DNA of 57,978 nt. Source: Oscillospiraceae bacterium (GTDB lineage Bacteria > Bacillota > Clostridia > Oscillospirales > Ruminococcaceae). Of the stretch, positions 24,504 through 34,600 are shown in pieces. Each line of letters begins with the position of its first letter. Within the stretch, counting starts at the first letter, position 1. A model generated the notes under the pieces. The model was not told the DNA's origin. It made no database searches and worked only from the letters and a program-made list of their open reading frames with translations. The stretch spans positions 1 through 57,978 of the forward strand of contig JAFSCU010000023.1 in NCBI GenBank assembly GCA_017436575.1, given 5' to 3'. A program made the position numbers and the translations under genes.

Positions 24504-25230
24504 TGTATTGCTGAAAGTAGAAAATCTGAAAAAGAATTTTGGTAACTTACAGGTGCTGAAAGGCATCAATCAGACTGTACGCACAGGTGAAGTGGTATCT
24601 GTTATAGGTCCGTCAGGCAGTGGGAAAAGTACATTTCTGAGGTGTCTGAATCTTTTGGAAAGACCTGATGAAGGCGAAATATGGTTCGACGGGCAGGAGA
24701 TAACCCAAAAAGGTATAAACATAGACCTGCACAGACAGAAAATGGGTATGGTTTTCCAGCATTTCAATGTGTTCCCCAATATGACTGTGCTGCAGAATAT
24801 CACCCTTGCTCCAATCCTTGAAAAGAAAATACCAAAGGACCAGGCTGAAAAACAGGCTATGGAACTGTTGGAATCTGTGGGTATGGCGGACAAACGGAAC
24901 GAATATCCCCGCCGTCTTTCAGGTGGGCAGAAACAGCGTCTTGCTATTGTGCGTGCTCTTGCAATGGAACCAAAGGTTATTCTTTTTGACGAACCTACCT
25001 CTGCACTGGATCCTGAAATGGTAAAAGGTGTATTGAATGTTATCAAAGACCTTGCCAGTTCAGGTATGACAATAGTTATAGTTACCCACGAAATGGGCTT
25101 TGCCCGTGAAGTTTCTGACAGGGTGTTGTTTATGGACAACGGCGTTATTGCGGAAGAAGGTACACCTGAAGAAATATTTGAAAATCCGCAGCATGAAAGA
25201 ACAAAAGAATTTTTAAGTCAGGTACTCTGA
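24496..25230 (+). CDS. Polar amino-acid ABC transporter, ATP-binding protein
   Basis: 244 residues, complete ABC ATPase. Walker [10 protein letters not shown] (38-46), Q-loop VFQHFNVF, signature [11 protein letters not shown], Walker [13 protein letters not shown] and the switch His in VTHEMGFA are all intact. I use GTG at 24496, which follows AGGAGG and overlaps the permease stop by 8 bp; the in-frame TTG at 24475 would put the ribosome binding site inside the coding region. Last gene of the T-box operon. Confidence 0.95.
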   Translation: MTDVLLKVENLKKNFGNLQVLKGINQTVRTGEVVSVIGPSGSGKSTFLRCLNLLERPDEGEIWFDGQEITQKGINIDLHRQKMGMVFQHFNVFPNMTVLQNITLAPILEKKIPKDQAEKQAMELLESVGMADKRNEYPRRLSGGQKQRLAIVRALAMEPKVILFDEPTSALDPEMVKGVLNVIKDLASSGMTIVIVTHEMGFAREVSDRVLFMDNGVIAEEGTPEEIFENPQHERTKEFLSQVL

Positions 25231-25269
25231 CAGATTATTTCAGACTGCTTCTTTCTCTCTATATAAGGC

Positions 25270-25310
25270 AAAACCCCGGCACTGTGCAGACAGGCCGGGG
25301 TTTTGTTTTG
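25270..25310. terminator. Bidirectional terminator
   Basis: AAAACCCCGGC / GCCGGGGTTTT stem with T-run, between the convergent ABC transporter operon and the GNAT gene. Confidence 0.88.
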
Positions 25311-25312
25311 TA

Positions 25313-25747
25313 TTACAGATATTTTTCCATTATAATGTGAGGTACAGGGGCATAACTTAAAGTAAACACCTGCCCGGATGTGCTGTATCCGTGCTTTTCA
25401 TAAAAATGCTGGGCGGACACACGGGCGTCCAACGTGATTTTTTCGCCGCCCAGGGCCAAAGCTTTCTGTTCAAGCTTTTTCAGCATTTCACTGCCAGTGC
25501 CATGGCTTTGTATTTCGTTATCAACACACAGATATTCCAGACGGAAAACAGTACCGCTGAATGTCATAGTGCCAACACCAATCAGTTGCTCCTCCTGAAA
25601 AGCACCTACTATTAAAGCGTTTTCTTCAAAACTGAAATCTTCATCGTAAATATTAAGTCCCAAAGGTTTTCTCATTACTTTGTTTCTTAAATCAAGTGTT
25701 TTGTTGTAATCTGATGTACCATATTTTATGTCTCTGACTTCAAGCAT
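25313..25747 (-). CDS. GNAT family N-acetyltransferase
   Basis: 144 residues, single GNAT domain. The beta-4 strand RLEYLCVDNE is followed by the acetyl-CoA loop IQSHGTGSEMLKKLE (about 79-93), and motif B reads SAQHFYEKHGYSTSGQVF (about 110-127). The order and length fit small clostridial GNAT enzymes of the ElaA/YjcF type, whose substrates are unknown. ATG at 25747 has GGAGG upstream. It is monocistronic and convergent with the amino-acid transporter operon. Confidence 0.87.
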   Translation of the reverse strand: MLEVRDIKYGTSDYNKTLDLRNKVMRKPLGLNIYDEDFSFEENALIVGAFQEEQLIGVGTMTFSGTVFRLEYLCVDNEIQSHGTGSEMLKKLEQKALALGGEKITLDARVSAQHFYEKHGYSTSGQVFTLSYAPVPHIIMEKYL

Positions 25748-25875
25748 ACAAATTTTCCTCCTTCTTTACAGTTTTACAACGAAATTATAATACTACTTAA
25801 AAACTCATAAATCAACAAGTAAACAGTTTCTTTGTAAATTATTATAAAAATAAGGATGCTGTGAAAAAAAGATTG

Positions 25876-25914
25876 TAAAAAATAATAATGCTGATGGCTT
25901 TACATCAGCATTAT
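25876..25914 (-). terminator. Terminator of the DMT transporter gene
   Basis: AATAATGCTGATG / CATCAGCATTAT stem with a 6-nt loop, T-rich on the minus strand. Confidence 0.8.
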
Positions 25915-25915
25915 C

Positions 25916-26818
25916 TTAATCAAGTCGGCTTGTATTTACATGCACTTTTACCTTTACATCGCTGTTTGCGCTGTCAAAGGCTGACGCAATGCCTGTCATA
26001 ACAATCAGCACACAGCCTATAACGCCTTTAACTGGTATCATTTCTTTGTATACAATCACACCTGCCACCAAACCTATCACAGGTTCCAGCATATTCAGCA
26101 TACTTGCTGTGGATGCACCCAGGGTTTTAATACCGTATGTCAGCAGAAACAGTGTTGTTACAGTACAGAACACTGCAATTATCAGCAGCAACACCAGTGC
26201 CAGTAGTGAACAGGGCAACATCATTTCTTTTGTAACAATTGCCTTTATGCCGAAAAATACAGCTGCAAAACTGCTGACATAAAATACAATAACCAGTCCG
26301 TGCAGTCTGCCGAAAGTCAGTTTTTTATTGGCTATTACATAGGCTGCGTATGTGGTACCACTGGCAATTGCCAGTACCACACCGGGCACAGATAGGCTGG
26401 AAAAATCTGCAATCAGCAGTATACCGCCTACAGCACACATACACGCCAGCAATTTGGCTTTGGTCATCTTTTCTTTGAACAACACAGTCATAACCACTGT
26501 TACAAACAGGGGATAAGTGAAATGCAGCATAGTGGCAAGGCCTGTGGGAATCAGGCTGTAAGCCATAGTCAGCAGTGCCATAGTGGCACCAAAACCGATT
26601 ATGCCCATAACTGCCATTTCTGCAATCTGTCTTTTGGTTGCGGTCATATCAATTCCCAGCACCTTCAGCGCTATAAATGACACTATTGCTGCAAAAAACA
26701 GCCTGTAAAAAACCACTGCGCCACTGGTCATACCTTCCAGCAATGCTCTTTTTGTAAAAATCGGCATAATGCCGTATAAAAAACTGGCAACAACTACTGC
26801 CAATACGCCTTTTTTCAT
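25916..26818 (-). CDS. DMT superfamily (EamA) transporter
   Basis: 300 residues, ten predicted membrane helices in two EamA repeats (about 5-138 and 148-285). The first repeat contains the family-like GVLAVVVASFLYGIMPIF start and the second the GASTASMLNMLEPVIGLVAGVIVYKE block near the end. Members export amino acids, nucleosides or other metabolites; the substrate is unknown here. The C-terminus ends in a short hydrophilic tail. It is divergent from the rRNA methyltransferase gene. Confidence 0.9.
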   Translation of the reverse strand: MKKGVLAVVVASFLYGIMPIFTKRALLEGMTSGAVVFYRLFFAAIVSFIALKVLGIDMTATKRQIAEMAVMGIIGFGATMALLTMAYSLIPTGLATMLHFTYPLFVTVVMTVLFKEKMTKAKLLACMCAVGGILLIADFSSLSVPGVVLAIASGTTYAAYVIANKKLTFGRLHGLVIVFYVSSFAAVFFGIKAIVTKEMMLPCSLLALVLLLIIAVFCTVTTLFLLTYGIKTLGASTASMLNMLEPVIGLVAGVIVYKEMIPVKGVIGCVLIVMTGIASAFDSANSDVKVKVHVNTSRLD

Positions 26819-26934
26819 TTTTGCCTCCGTGGAAAATAATAGAAATATATTACATCAATTTTATATAAAATTCAAGACAAAGCACCCTTTTGTATGGTAT
26901 ATTATAATTATAAAATATCAGAGAGGTTTTTGTT

Positions 26935-28302
26935 TTGAAATTACCACAGCAGTTCTGTGAAAAAATGCAGACACTTTTGAAAGAAGAATACCCTGATTTT
27001 ATCAGCGGTTATGACAACGACAACTATTATTCTCTCCGCGTAAACACACTGAAAGCGGATGCTGAAAAAATTTATAAAGAAAATCTTTTCAGCCTGTCAC
27101 CTGTGGACTGGTGCAGTACAGGTTTTTATTATGACAATGCCACACGTCCGGGGCGTCATGCCTATCATCACGCCGGTGTTTATTATATTCAGGAAGCATC
27201 GGCTATGGCACCTGCACGGGCCGCCGAAATACAGCCGGGAGATAAAGTGCTGGATCTGTGTGCCGCACCTGGCGGTAAATCCAGTCAGGCAGCAGCTGCA
27301 CTTATGGGTACAGGCTTGCTGGTTTCCAATGAAATTGTGGCATCCCGCGCCAAAATTCTTTCCGGCAATATGGAAAGAATGGGGGTAAAAAATGCTATTG
27401 TTTTAAATCACAGCCCGCGGGAACTGGAAAAACACTTTCCATATTTCTTTGATAAAATCATAGTTGATGCCCCTTGCAGCGGTGAAGGTATGTTCAGAAA
27501 AGAAGCTGCTGTTGTAAACGAGTGGTCACAGCAGCAGGTGTTGGTATGTGCAAACCGCCAGGGACATATACTGGAAAGTGCTGCAAAAATGATGGCACCC
27601 GGTGGTAAAATAATCTATTCTACCTGTACATTTTCACCGGAAGAAAATGAAATGGTGGTTGCCCAGTTTATGAAAAATCACCCTGAATTTTCCACTGTGC
27701 GCCCACAGATTTTTGATTTCTTTTCGCCGGGCCGTCCCCAGTGGGCAGACGGCAACCCACGGCTGGCAGACACTATGCGCCTTTTCCCACACAAGCTGAA
27801 AGGTGAGGGCCATTATGTGGCTGTTCTGCAGAAAAATGGCGGTGACACAGGCAGGGTAAAATACGCAAAAACAGTAAATGACAAAAAGATTCTGGCAGAC
27901 TGGTATAAGTTTGCCAAGGAAACACTGATAGGTGTGGAATTTACCAATTTTGTTCTTTTTGGTACCAATCTGTACTCTTTGCCTGATAATACTCCGGACT
28001 TTTCCAAACTGAAAGTTCTTCGCCCGGGTTTACATCTGGGTGAAATCAAAAAAGGCCGCTTTGAACCAAGCCACAGCCTGGCCGCAGCTCTTTCAACAAA
28101 CCAGGCGGTCAATGTTGAAAATCTTTCTCTTAACGATGAAAGACTGGAAAAATATCTTACAGGTGAGGAAATACCTACTGACAATCCTGCCCGCGGCTGG
28201 CGATTGATAGCAGTAAACGGTTACAGTCTGGGCTGGGGTAAATGCGATGGCAATGTAATCAAAAACCATTACCCAAAAGGTCTGCGAATTATGAAAGCGT
28301 AA
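26935..28302 (+). CDS. RsmF/RsmB-type rRNA (cytosine-5) methyltransferase
   Basis: 455 residues. SAM-dependent m5C methyltransferase of the NOL1/NOP2/Sun family. The SAM loop is DLCAAPGGKSSQ (about 103-114); the two conserved cysteines are in DAPCSGEGMF (C181, motif IV) and STCTFSPEENE (C231, motif VI), the latter being the catalytic nucleophile in the family. The extended C-terminus (about 310-455) looks like the RsmF/YebU domain, including a PUA-like part (GLHLGEIKKGRFEPSH). The gene starts with TTG at 26935, with AGAGAGG upstream. The target is probably 16S rRNA. Confidence 0.92.
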   Translation: MKLPQQFCEKMQTLLKEEYPDFISGYDNDNYYSLRVNTLKADAEKIYKENLFSLSPVDWCSTGFYYDNATRPGRHAYHHAGVYYIQEASAMAPARAAEIQPGDKVLDLCAAPGGKSSQAAAALMGTGLLVSNEIVASRAKILSGNMERMGVKNAIVLNHSPRELEKHFPYFFDKIIVDAPCSGEGMFRKEAAVVNEWSQQQVLVCANRQGHILESAAKMMAPGGKIIYSTCTFSPEENEMVVAQFMKNHPEFSTVRPQIFDFFSPGRPQWADGNPRLADTMRLFPHKLKGEGHYVAVLQKNGGDTGRVKYAKTVNDKKILADWYKFAKETLIGVEFTNFVLFGTNLYSLPDNTPDFSKLKVLRPGLHLGEIKKGRFEPSHSLAAALSTNQAVNVENLSLNDERLEKYLTGEEIPTDNPARGWRLIAVNGYSLGWGKCDGNVIKNHYPKGLRIMKA

Positions 28303-28337
28303 AAAAATAAATCGTTTATACAGGAAAGGAGATTATT

Positions 28338-28970
28338 ATGAAAAACATTACAGTACAGTGGCTTGGCCACGCCTGCTACAAACTTACATTCGGCGATTGG
28401 ACCTGCGTTATCGATCCATACGACAACGGCAGTGTACCTGGCATTGCAGACCTTCAGGTTTCAGCACACGAAATTTTCTGCAGCCACGGCCATCACGACC
28501 ACAATGCGGCCCATCTGGTAAAACAGGTCCGTATGTTTGCACCTGCGCCACTGGTTACAGAAGTGGAAACATTCCACGATGATGCACAGGGGACAAAACG
28601 CGGTACAAATATTGTTCGCGTTTTTGAATACGAAGGAATGACACTGGCACATTTTGGCGACCTGGGGCATATTCTTACCGATGAACAGGTAGAAGCTATC
28701 GGCCCTGTGGATGTGGCTCTTATACCTGTGGGCGGTTTTTACACCATTGACCCACAGCAGGCAGTAAAGGTGGCACAGCAGGTGGAAGCAAAGGTAGTTA
28801 TTCCAATGCATTACCGCACAGCTGATTTTGGTTTTGATGTAATAGCCCACATCGATGATTTTACTGCTCTTTGTGACAACGTGGTAGTAACAGAGGAAGA
28901 CACAATAGTTATAGATGAAAATACCCCTGAAATGACAGCTGTCCTTACTCCTCATTTCCTTGAAAAGTAG
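28338..28970 (+). CDS. Metallo-beta-lactamase-fold hydrolase (UlaG-like)
   Basis: 210 residues, MBL fold. The metal-binding motif is SHGHHDH (about 49-55), with further ligands in HFGDLGH (about 112-118) and IPMHYRT near residue 157. This is the compact UlaG-like metal-dependent hydrolase group with the N-terminal WLGHACY motif, common in anaerobes; the substrate is unknown. The ATG at 28338 follows AAAGGAG, 36 bp after the methyltransferase gene, so they may be cotranscribed; two zinc-ribbon genes follow 8 bp later. Confidence 0.9.
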   Translation: MKNITVQWLGHACYKLTFGDWTCVIDPYDNGSVPGIADLQVSAHEIFCSHGHHDHNAAHLVKQVRMFAPAPLVTEVETFHDDAQGTKRGTNIVRVFEYEGMTLAHFGDLGHILTDEQVEAIGPVDVALIPVGGFYTIDPQQAVKVAQQVEAKVVIPMHYRTADFGFDVIAHIDDFTALCDNVVVTEEDTIVIDENTPEMTAVLTPHFLEK

Positions 28971-28978
28971 GTGATTTT

Positions 28979-29269
28979 ATGAAATGCCCTTACTGTGGAA
29001 AAGATATGGAAAAAGGCTATATTACGACAAATGGTGCTTTGATTGCGTTTAGTAATGATGAACCCAATGCCTTTTATGTGGACAGTGAAATCTGGATAGC
29101 CAGGTCTTATTTGAGAGGTGCATATAATGAGGCATATCACTGCCCTGACTGCCGTATAGTTGCCACCCAATACAGCGAAGAACTGAACAAAGGCAATAAA
29201 ATCAAACAAGAAACTGACCGCCGGTGGAAACAGCGGCAGGAAATTGCCAATGAAGGTAAAAAACCATGA
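28979..29269 (+). CDS. Zinc-ribbon protein (DUF6487-like), copy 1
   Basis: 96 residues. An N-terminal CPYC (C3, C6) and a downstream CPDC (C55, C58) form a four-cysteine zinc ribbon around a beta-rich insert; the C-terminal tail is charged (KQETDRRWKQRQ). This is the small MKCPYCGKDMEKG family that is widespread in clostridia and has no assigned function. Its first 38 bases are identical to those of the next gene, which it overlaps by ATGA. It lies 8 bp behind the MBL hydrolase gene. Confidence 0.85.
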   Translation: MKCPYCGKDMEKGYITTNGALIAFSNDEPNAFYVDSEIWIARSYLRGAYNEAYHCPDCRIVATQYSEELNKGNKIKQETDRRWKQRQEIANEGKKP

Positions 29270-29472
29270 AATGCCCTTACTGTGGAAAAGATATGGAAAA
29301 AGGGAACATATTCAACAAATTGCAGGTCAAGTGGCAGGACGAAAGCAGTGTTTTGTTCCCAAAAACTGTCAATCTGTCAAATATGAGTCTTTTGGGAGGC
29401 AAAGCAGTCAGTTGGCTGTGTGAAGATTGCAAAAAGGTAATAGTTGACTATTCAGATATACGGCAGGATTAA
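29266..29472 (+). CDS. Zinc-ribbon protein (DUF6487-like), copy 2
   Basis: 68 residues, a shorter paralogue: CPYC (C3, C6) and CEDC (C52, C55). Its ATG overlaps the stop of copy 1 (ATGA). The first 12 codons are identical to copy 1 at the DNA level, after which the two diverge almost completely, which points to gene conversion or very recent duplication at the 5' end only. No function is known for the family. Confidence 0.82.
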   Translation: MKCPYCGKDMEKGNIFNKLQVKWQDESSVLFPKTVNLSNMSLLGGKAVSWLCEDCKKVIVDYSDIRQD

Positions 29473-29476
29473 CCGG

Positions 29477-29506
29477 GACCGCCCATTGGGGTGGTCCTCA
29501 CTTTTA
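29477..29506 (+). terminator. Rho-independent terminator
   Basis: GGACCGCCC / GGGTGGTCC stem with a short loop and TCACTTTTAT; follows the zinc-ribbon genes. Confidence 0.72.
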
Positions 29507-29522
29507 TAAGGTAAAAATTATT

Positions 29523-29579
29523 GTTTAGCACACTGAAGGTGTGCTAAACGCGTAGGGGATGGCGTCCCCGACATCCCGC
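29523..29579. repeat. Palindrome joined to a GTAGGGG element
   Basis: GTTTAGCACAC-TGAAG-GTGTGCTAAAC is a perfect 11-bp inverted repeat. It runs directly into a copy of the 30-bp ACGCGTAGGGGATGG element (29548-29577) seen also at 3701 and 35351. Confidence 0.8.
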
Positions 29580-29605
29580 AAATAAAAGCACAGACTGTCA
29601 TATTG

Positions 29606-29640
29606 TCATTCTGAGCGAGTGAAACGAGCCGAAGAATCTT
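29606..29640. repeat. Half unit of the GTCATTCTGAGCGAG repeat
   Basis: GTCATTCTGAGCGAGTGAAA...GAAGAATCTTT, matching the first module at 11740; its partner half is missing here. The following 29641-29731 holds no gene and contains CAAATGATGTTTTATTG and TTTTCTTGAGAAAA palindromes. Confidence 0.75.
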
Positions 29641-29731
29641 TACACTTATAAAACATCAAATGATGTTTTATTGTTCTTTTCTTGAGAAAAGAACCAAAAG
29701 CATGGGGCGTTGCGATTCGCCCCATACCCCT

Positions 29732-30010
29732 AACGCAGCACAAGTGTGGAATGCTACGACTGCTACAAATCACGGGAATTTCCCCCTCGCTCACAAATAG
29801 TTCGCTCGCCAAAAAATTCTTCCGTGATTTTCGCAAATATTCCGCCACCTGCCAGTTGCACTGACCCTGGCGGTCTATTTGCTTTCCGCAGTCTGCGCTA
29901 TTTATATTCGGGGATAAATCCCCGAACCCCTTTGCCTCCCTCTGACTAGGGAGGTGGCACGGCAAAGCCGTGACGAAGGGAGAGAATTACGCACATAAAC
30001 AATAATTTAC
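29732..30010. repeat. Long intergenic repeat, copy B
   Basis: Full correspondence to bases 1-280 with about ten differences, one of them a single-base change in an A run. Like copy A it abuts the terminator of a minus-strand gene. No gene is present in 29473-30051. Confidence 0.92.
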
Positions 30011-30013
30011 ACA

Positions 30014-30044
30014 ACAAAAGCAGGGTGTTCACCCTGCTTTTATC
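30014..30044. terminator. Terminator of the M24 peptidase gene
   Basis: AAAAGCAGGGTG / CACCCTGCTTTT stem; T-rich on both sides. Confidence 0.85.
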
Positions 30045-30051
30045 ATTTTTA

Positions 30052-31299
30052 CTATCCAATTTTTATCATAACATCGCGGTACCCGTCGTTGAAATATGTT
30101 TTTCCGCCTGTAAAGGTAATGGTTTCTTCAATATAGAATGCCACATCCTGACCGTTCCATTCCGGTATGCTGTGGGTTATGTTCAGTTCCAGGGCATGGC
30201 AGGTGTTGTCATACAGTTTTATTTCGCCTGCACCGGCTACAAAACCCTGATTGTCCCACAGACCTATTGTGGGGCCTGCACCGTGGCCGTAAAAACCGAT
30301 AGGGTGGGTATACAGCATGGGGCGTATGCCTTCGGCTTTTGCCTGCTCCACAGCGGCAGCAAATATTTCGTTGCCTGTTCTCCCGGTGATAAAGTTATCC
30401 CTTACAATATCCTGAAAGCGGTTGCCGGTTTTCAGACCTTCCAGAATACCGGCCGGTATTTCTGTTTCATCATCTTTCAGCAGATATCCCAGTCTCTGGC
30501 TGTCAGTATGCAGCCCCATATATTCTATACCCCAGTCAGTGTGGATAATATCACCTTTTTCAATTACCACATCGCTCATTCGCTGGCCTGTACAGCCCTG
30601 TCTCTGCACATCTACATCAGGTGCAAACCACGCCTGCAGTCCCATATCGTTTATACGCTGCATTATGTAGTATTCCACGTCTGTGGTGGTTGTAACGCCC
30701 GGAGTTATCACATCCAATGAATATGCTTCACGGAGAATATCCATTGCGATTCTGTAAATCTGTGGATAAAGTTCAATTTCTTTTTCTGTTCGTGTTTCCA
30801 GCCAGCGGATTGCCATATTTCCATCTGCTACCAGTCTGTCGCCCAGTCTTTCATACAGATTGTCCCATATGCATTTGGACAGACCGTCAGCCTGACCGGA
30901 CACATCAGAAATATTCACAGCTATTTTATCAGGGTTTTTCTCCATTATTACCCTGGCTATAACATCATACTGGTTTTCTTTTGTGGTATAGGCATAGCGG
31001 TAATATGGTGACAGTCTGCCGTTTGGTCTGCCCAGGTTTATTGCTTCATAATTGCCATCCTTGTCAATGGAAAAAGCCAGACAGCTTAAACGGGAAGCGG
31101 TTTTCACCAGGCTTGGTGTCAGTGATTTGTACACAGGGTCTTCGTTGTACTCCCTGCAAATTACCAGCCACATATCCACGCCCTGTTCTTTTAACAGTTT
31201 CGGCATCAGGTTTTCCAGTCGGTCTTTCAAAATTTCATCCTGTAATTCATACTGCTTTCTCATCGGCAGAATATCGGTTTCTTTATTCAGCAGTTTCAT
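30052..31299 (-). CDS. M24 family metallopeptidase (Xaa-Pro aminopeptidase-like)
   Basis: 415 residues. The C-terminal 230 residues form the 'pita-bread' M24 fold; the five metal ligands can be followed in HTDWGIEYMGLHTDS (two Asp, about 255-266), HPIGFYGHGAGP (His, about 336-347), LELNI (Glu) and YIEETI (Glu near 393). The N-terminal half is the creatinase-like domain. Such enzymes remove N-terminal residues before proline; in this group the exact substrate is unproven. ATG at 31299 follows GGAGGAG. Monocistronic, with its terminator against the long repeat. Confidence 0.9.
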   Translation of the reverse strand: MKLLNKETDILPMRKQYELQDEILKDRLENLMPKLLKEQGVDMWLVICREYNEDPVYKSLTPSLVKTASRLSCLAFSIDKDGNYEAINLGRPNGRLSPYYRYAYTTKENQYDVIARVIMEKNPDKIAVNISDVSGQADGLSKCIWDNLYERLGDRLVADGNMAIRWLETRTEKEIELYPQIYRIAMDILREAYSLDVITPGVTTTTDVEYYIMQRINDMGLQAWFAPDVDVQRQGCTGQRMSDVVIEKGDIIHTDWGIEYMGLHTDSQRLGYLLKDDETEIPAGILEGLKTGNRFQDIVRDNFITGRTGNEIFAAAVEQAKAEGIRPMLYTHPIGFYGHGAGPTIGLWDNQGFVAGAGEIKLYDNTCHALELNITHSIPEWNGQDVAFYIEETITFTGGKTYFNDGYRDVMIKIG

Positions 31300-31518
31300 A
31301 TTCTCCTCCAGTGCTTTTTTATAATTTTAAATATATAGTCACCACATTGTCAAGAACCATTGGCCCGATTGATTACAATATAAGGAAAGATTGTTAAATA
31401 TTATCTTACATATAAGTTATTTCAACGAAAAACGAATAAAGTAAGGCTTATATAATCGGTAGAAAAATATTGAATATGACGAATTTTTTATTTTTATGGT
31501 AAAATCATCGCTAATTTC

Positions 31519-31547
31519 TTTACATATCCGTTGATTAGTGATAAAAT
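31519..31547 (+). promoter_or_regulatory. Sigma-A promoter of nifJ
   Basis: TTTACA, 17 bp, TAAAAT; leader about 47 nt ending in a strong AAGGAGG. The remaining intergenic sequence 31300-31518 is AT-rich with no gene seen. Confidence 0.65.
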
Positions 31548-31600
31548 GTTAGATGTAAAAAAGGCATAACTATGCCCTAATATAAGGAGGACTAAATCCA

Positions 31601-34600
31601 ATGGCAAGAAACAGAATTTCCATGGATGGTAATACAGCTGCCGCTCACGTTAGCTATGCTTTCACAGAAGTAGCTGGTATTTTCCCTATCACACCATCCT
31701 CTCCAATGGCTGAACAGACAGACGTATGGTCAGCAGGCGGTAGAAAAAACATCTTCGGCACAGAAGCTAAAGTTGTAGAAATGCAGTCTGAAGCTGGTGC
31801 TGCAGGTACAGTACACGGTTCTCTCCAGGCCGGTGCTTTCACAACAACTTACACAGCATCACAGGGTCTGCTCCTGATGATTCCTAACATGTACAAAATC
31901 GCTGGCGAACTGCTGCCAAACGTTATCCACGTTTCAGCTCGTACAGTTGCTGCACATGCTCTGAACATCTTCGGTGACCACTCTGACGTTTACGCATGTC
32001 GTCAGACAGGTTATGCTATGCTTGCTGAAACAAACCAGCAGGAAATCATGGACCTGGGTGCAGTTGCTCACCTGGCAACAATCGAAGGCCGTGTTCCAGT
32101 TCTGAACTTCTTTGACGGTTTCCGTACATCACACGAAATCCAGAAAATCGAAGTTTGGGAAAACGAAGACCTGGCTGAAATGGTTAACTGGGAAGCAGTT
32201 GAACGTTTCCGTCGTAACTCTCTGAACCCTGAAAGACCAGTTCTGCGTGGTACAGCACAGAACGGCGACATCTTCTTCCAGGCTAAAGAAGCTTCAAACC
32301 CATTCTATGAAGCATTCCCAGCAGTAGTAGAAAAATATATGGACAAAGTTAATGCTAAACTTGGCACAGACTACAAACTGTTCAACTACTACGGTGCACC
32401 AGATGCAGAAAAAGTAATCATCGCTATGGGTTCTGTAGTTGACACAGCTGAAGAAGTTATCGACTACCTGCTGGCACAGGGCGAAAAAGTTGGTCTTGTA
32501 AAAGTAAGACTTTACCGTCCATTCTCAGCTAAACACCTGATTGCTGCTATCCCTGCAACAGCTAAGAAAATTGCTGTTCTGGACAGAACAAAAGAACCAG
32601 GCGCTCTGGGCGAACCTCTCTACCTCGACGTTGTTACAGCTTTGGCTCTCAACGGCGAAATGGAAGGCAGAAAAGTTGTTGGCGGCCGTTACGGTCTGGG
32701 CTCTAAAGATACAACACCTGCTTGCATCTTTGCAGTATTCAACAATCTGGATCTTGAAGAACCAATGAACAACTTCTCAGTTGGTATCGAAGATGACGTT
32801 ACAAACAAATCTCTCCCAATGCCAACAGAAGTTCCAGCAACAGCTAACGAATCTATCGTATCCTGCAAATTCTGGGGTCTCGGTGGTGACGGTACAGTTG
32901 GTGCTAACAAAAACTCCATCAAAATTATCGGTGACCATACTGATAAATATGTTCAGGCTTACTTTGAATATGACTCAAAGAAAACAAACGGTCTGACAAT
33001 TTCTCACCTGCGCTTTGGCGATACACGTATCAAATCAACATACTACATCAACAAAGCTGACTTCGTTGCATGTCACAACCCATCATACATCCTCAAAGGT
33101 TTTGCTATGGTTCGTGACTGTAAACCAGGCGGCACATTCCTTATCAACTGCCAGTGGTCTGATGAAGAACTCAACCAGCACCTGCCAGCAGTAGCTAAGA
33201 GATACATTGCTGAAAACAATATCAACGTTTACACAATCAACGCTATCGACCTTGCAAAAGAAATCGGTATGGGTAAACGTACAAACACAATCCTGCAGTC
33301 CGCATTCTTCGCACTTGCAAACATCCTGCCAGTTGACGAAGCAGTTGACTACATGAAGAAAGCTGCATACAAATCATACAGCAAAAAAGGTATGGACATT
33401 GTAGAACTGAACTACAAAGCTATCGACCTTGGTAAAGATGCTCTGCACAAAGTTGAAATCCCAGCTGACTGGGCAACAGCAGTAGACGCACCAAAAGCTG
33501 AAGATGCAACAGTATATGTAAGCGAAGCACAGAAACACTTCAACGAAAAAGTTGTTACACCAGTTAACCTGCACAACGGTGAAAGCCTGCCAGTTTCTAC
33601 ATTCGTAGGTTTCGAAGATGGTACATTCCCACTTGGTCTGTCCGCATTCGAAAAACGTGGCGTTGCAGTTTCTGCTCCAGAATGGAAAGTTGACAACTGT
33701 ATCCAGTGTAACCAGTGTGCTATCGTATGTCCACACGCAGCTATCAGACCATTTATCCTGACAGCTGAAGAAGCAGCAGCAGCACCAGCAGCACTGAAAG
33801 GCAAAAAAGCTATCGGTAAAGGCATGGAAGAAATGACATTTACAATGGCTATTTCTCCACTTGACTGTATGGGTTGTGGCGTATGTGTAGGCGTATGTCC
33901 AGCTAAAGAAAAAGCTCTCGTTATGGTTGACCAGGAAGCAATGCTCCCACAGCAGGAAGTATTTGACTGGGCAGTTAAAGAAGTTGCTGAAAAAGAACTT
34001 CCATTCAACGAAGCATCTGTTAAAGGCAGCCAGTTCAAACAGCCTCTGCTTGAATTCTCCGGCGCTTGCGCAGGTTGTGTAGAAACAGCTTATGCTAAAC
34101 TTATCACACAGCTCTTCGGTGACAGAATGTACATTGCTAACGCAACAGGTTGTTCATCTATCTGGGGCGGTTCTGCACCATCTACACCATACACAATGAA
34201 CAAAGAAGGTCATGGTCCAGCTTGGGCTAACTCTCTGTTCGAAGACAACGCTGAATTCGGTCTTGGTATCTACACAGGTCAGAAAGCTATCCGCGAAAGA
34301 CTTGCTGCTAAACTGAAAGAACTCCGCGCTGTTACAACATCTGAAGAAAAAGCAGAAGCTATCGATGAATACTTCGCAACATACAACGACGGCAAAGCAA
34401 ACAAAGTTGCTACAGCTAAACTCGTTAAAGTTCTCGAAGCATCACCAGATTGCCCATACTGCGTAGAAGTACTGAAAGATAAAGAATACCTGGCTAAGAA
34501 ATCCATCTGGATCTTCGGTGGTGACGGTTGGGCATACGACATCGGTTTCGGTGGTCTTGACCACGTTATCGCTTCCGGTGAAGATGTAAACATCATGGTA

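Noticed and set aside
28338-28970. L-ascorbate-6-phosphate lactonase UlaG itself
   Set aside because: At 210 residues it is much shorter than UlaG (about 350) and no ascorbate utilisation genes are near.
29731-30010. Long repeat as an insertion sequence
   Set aside because: No transposase frame, no clear terminal inverted repeats and no visible target duplication; recorded as a repeat only.
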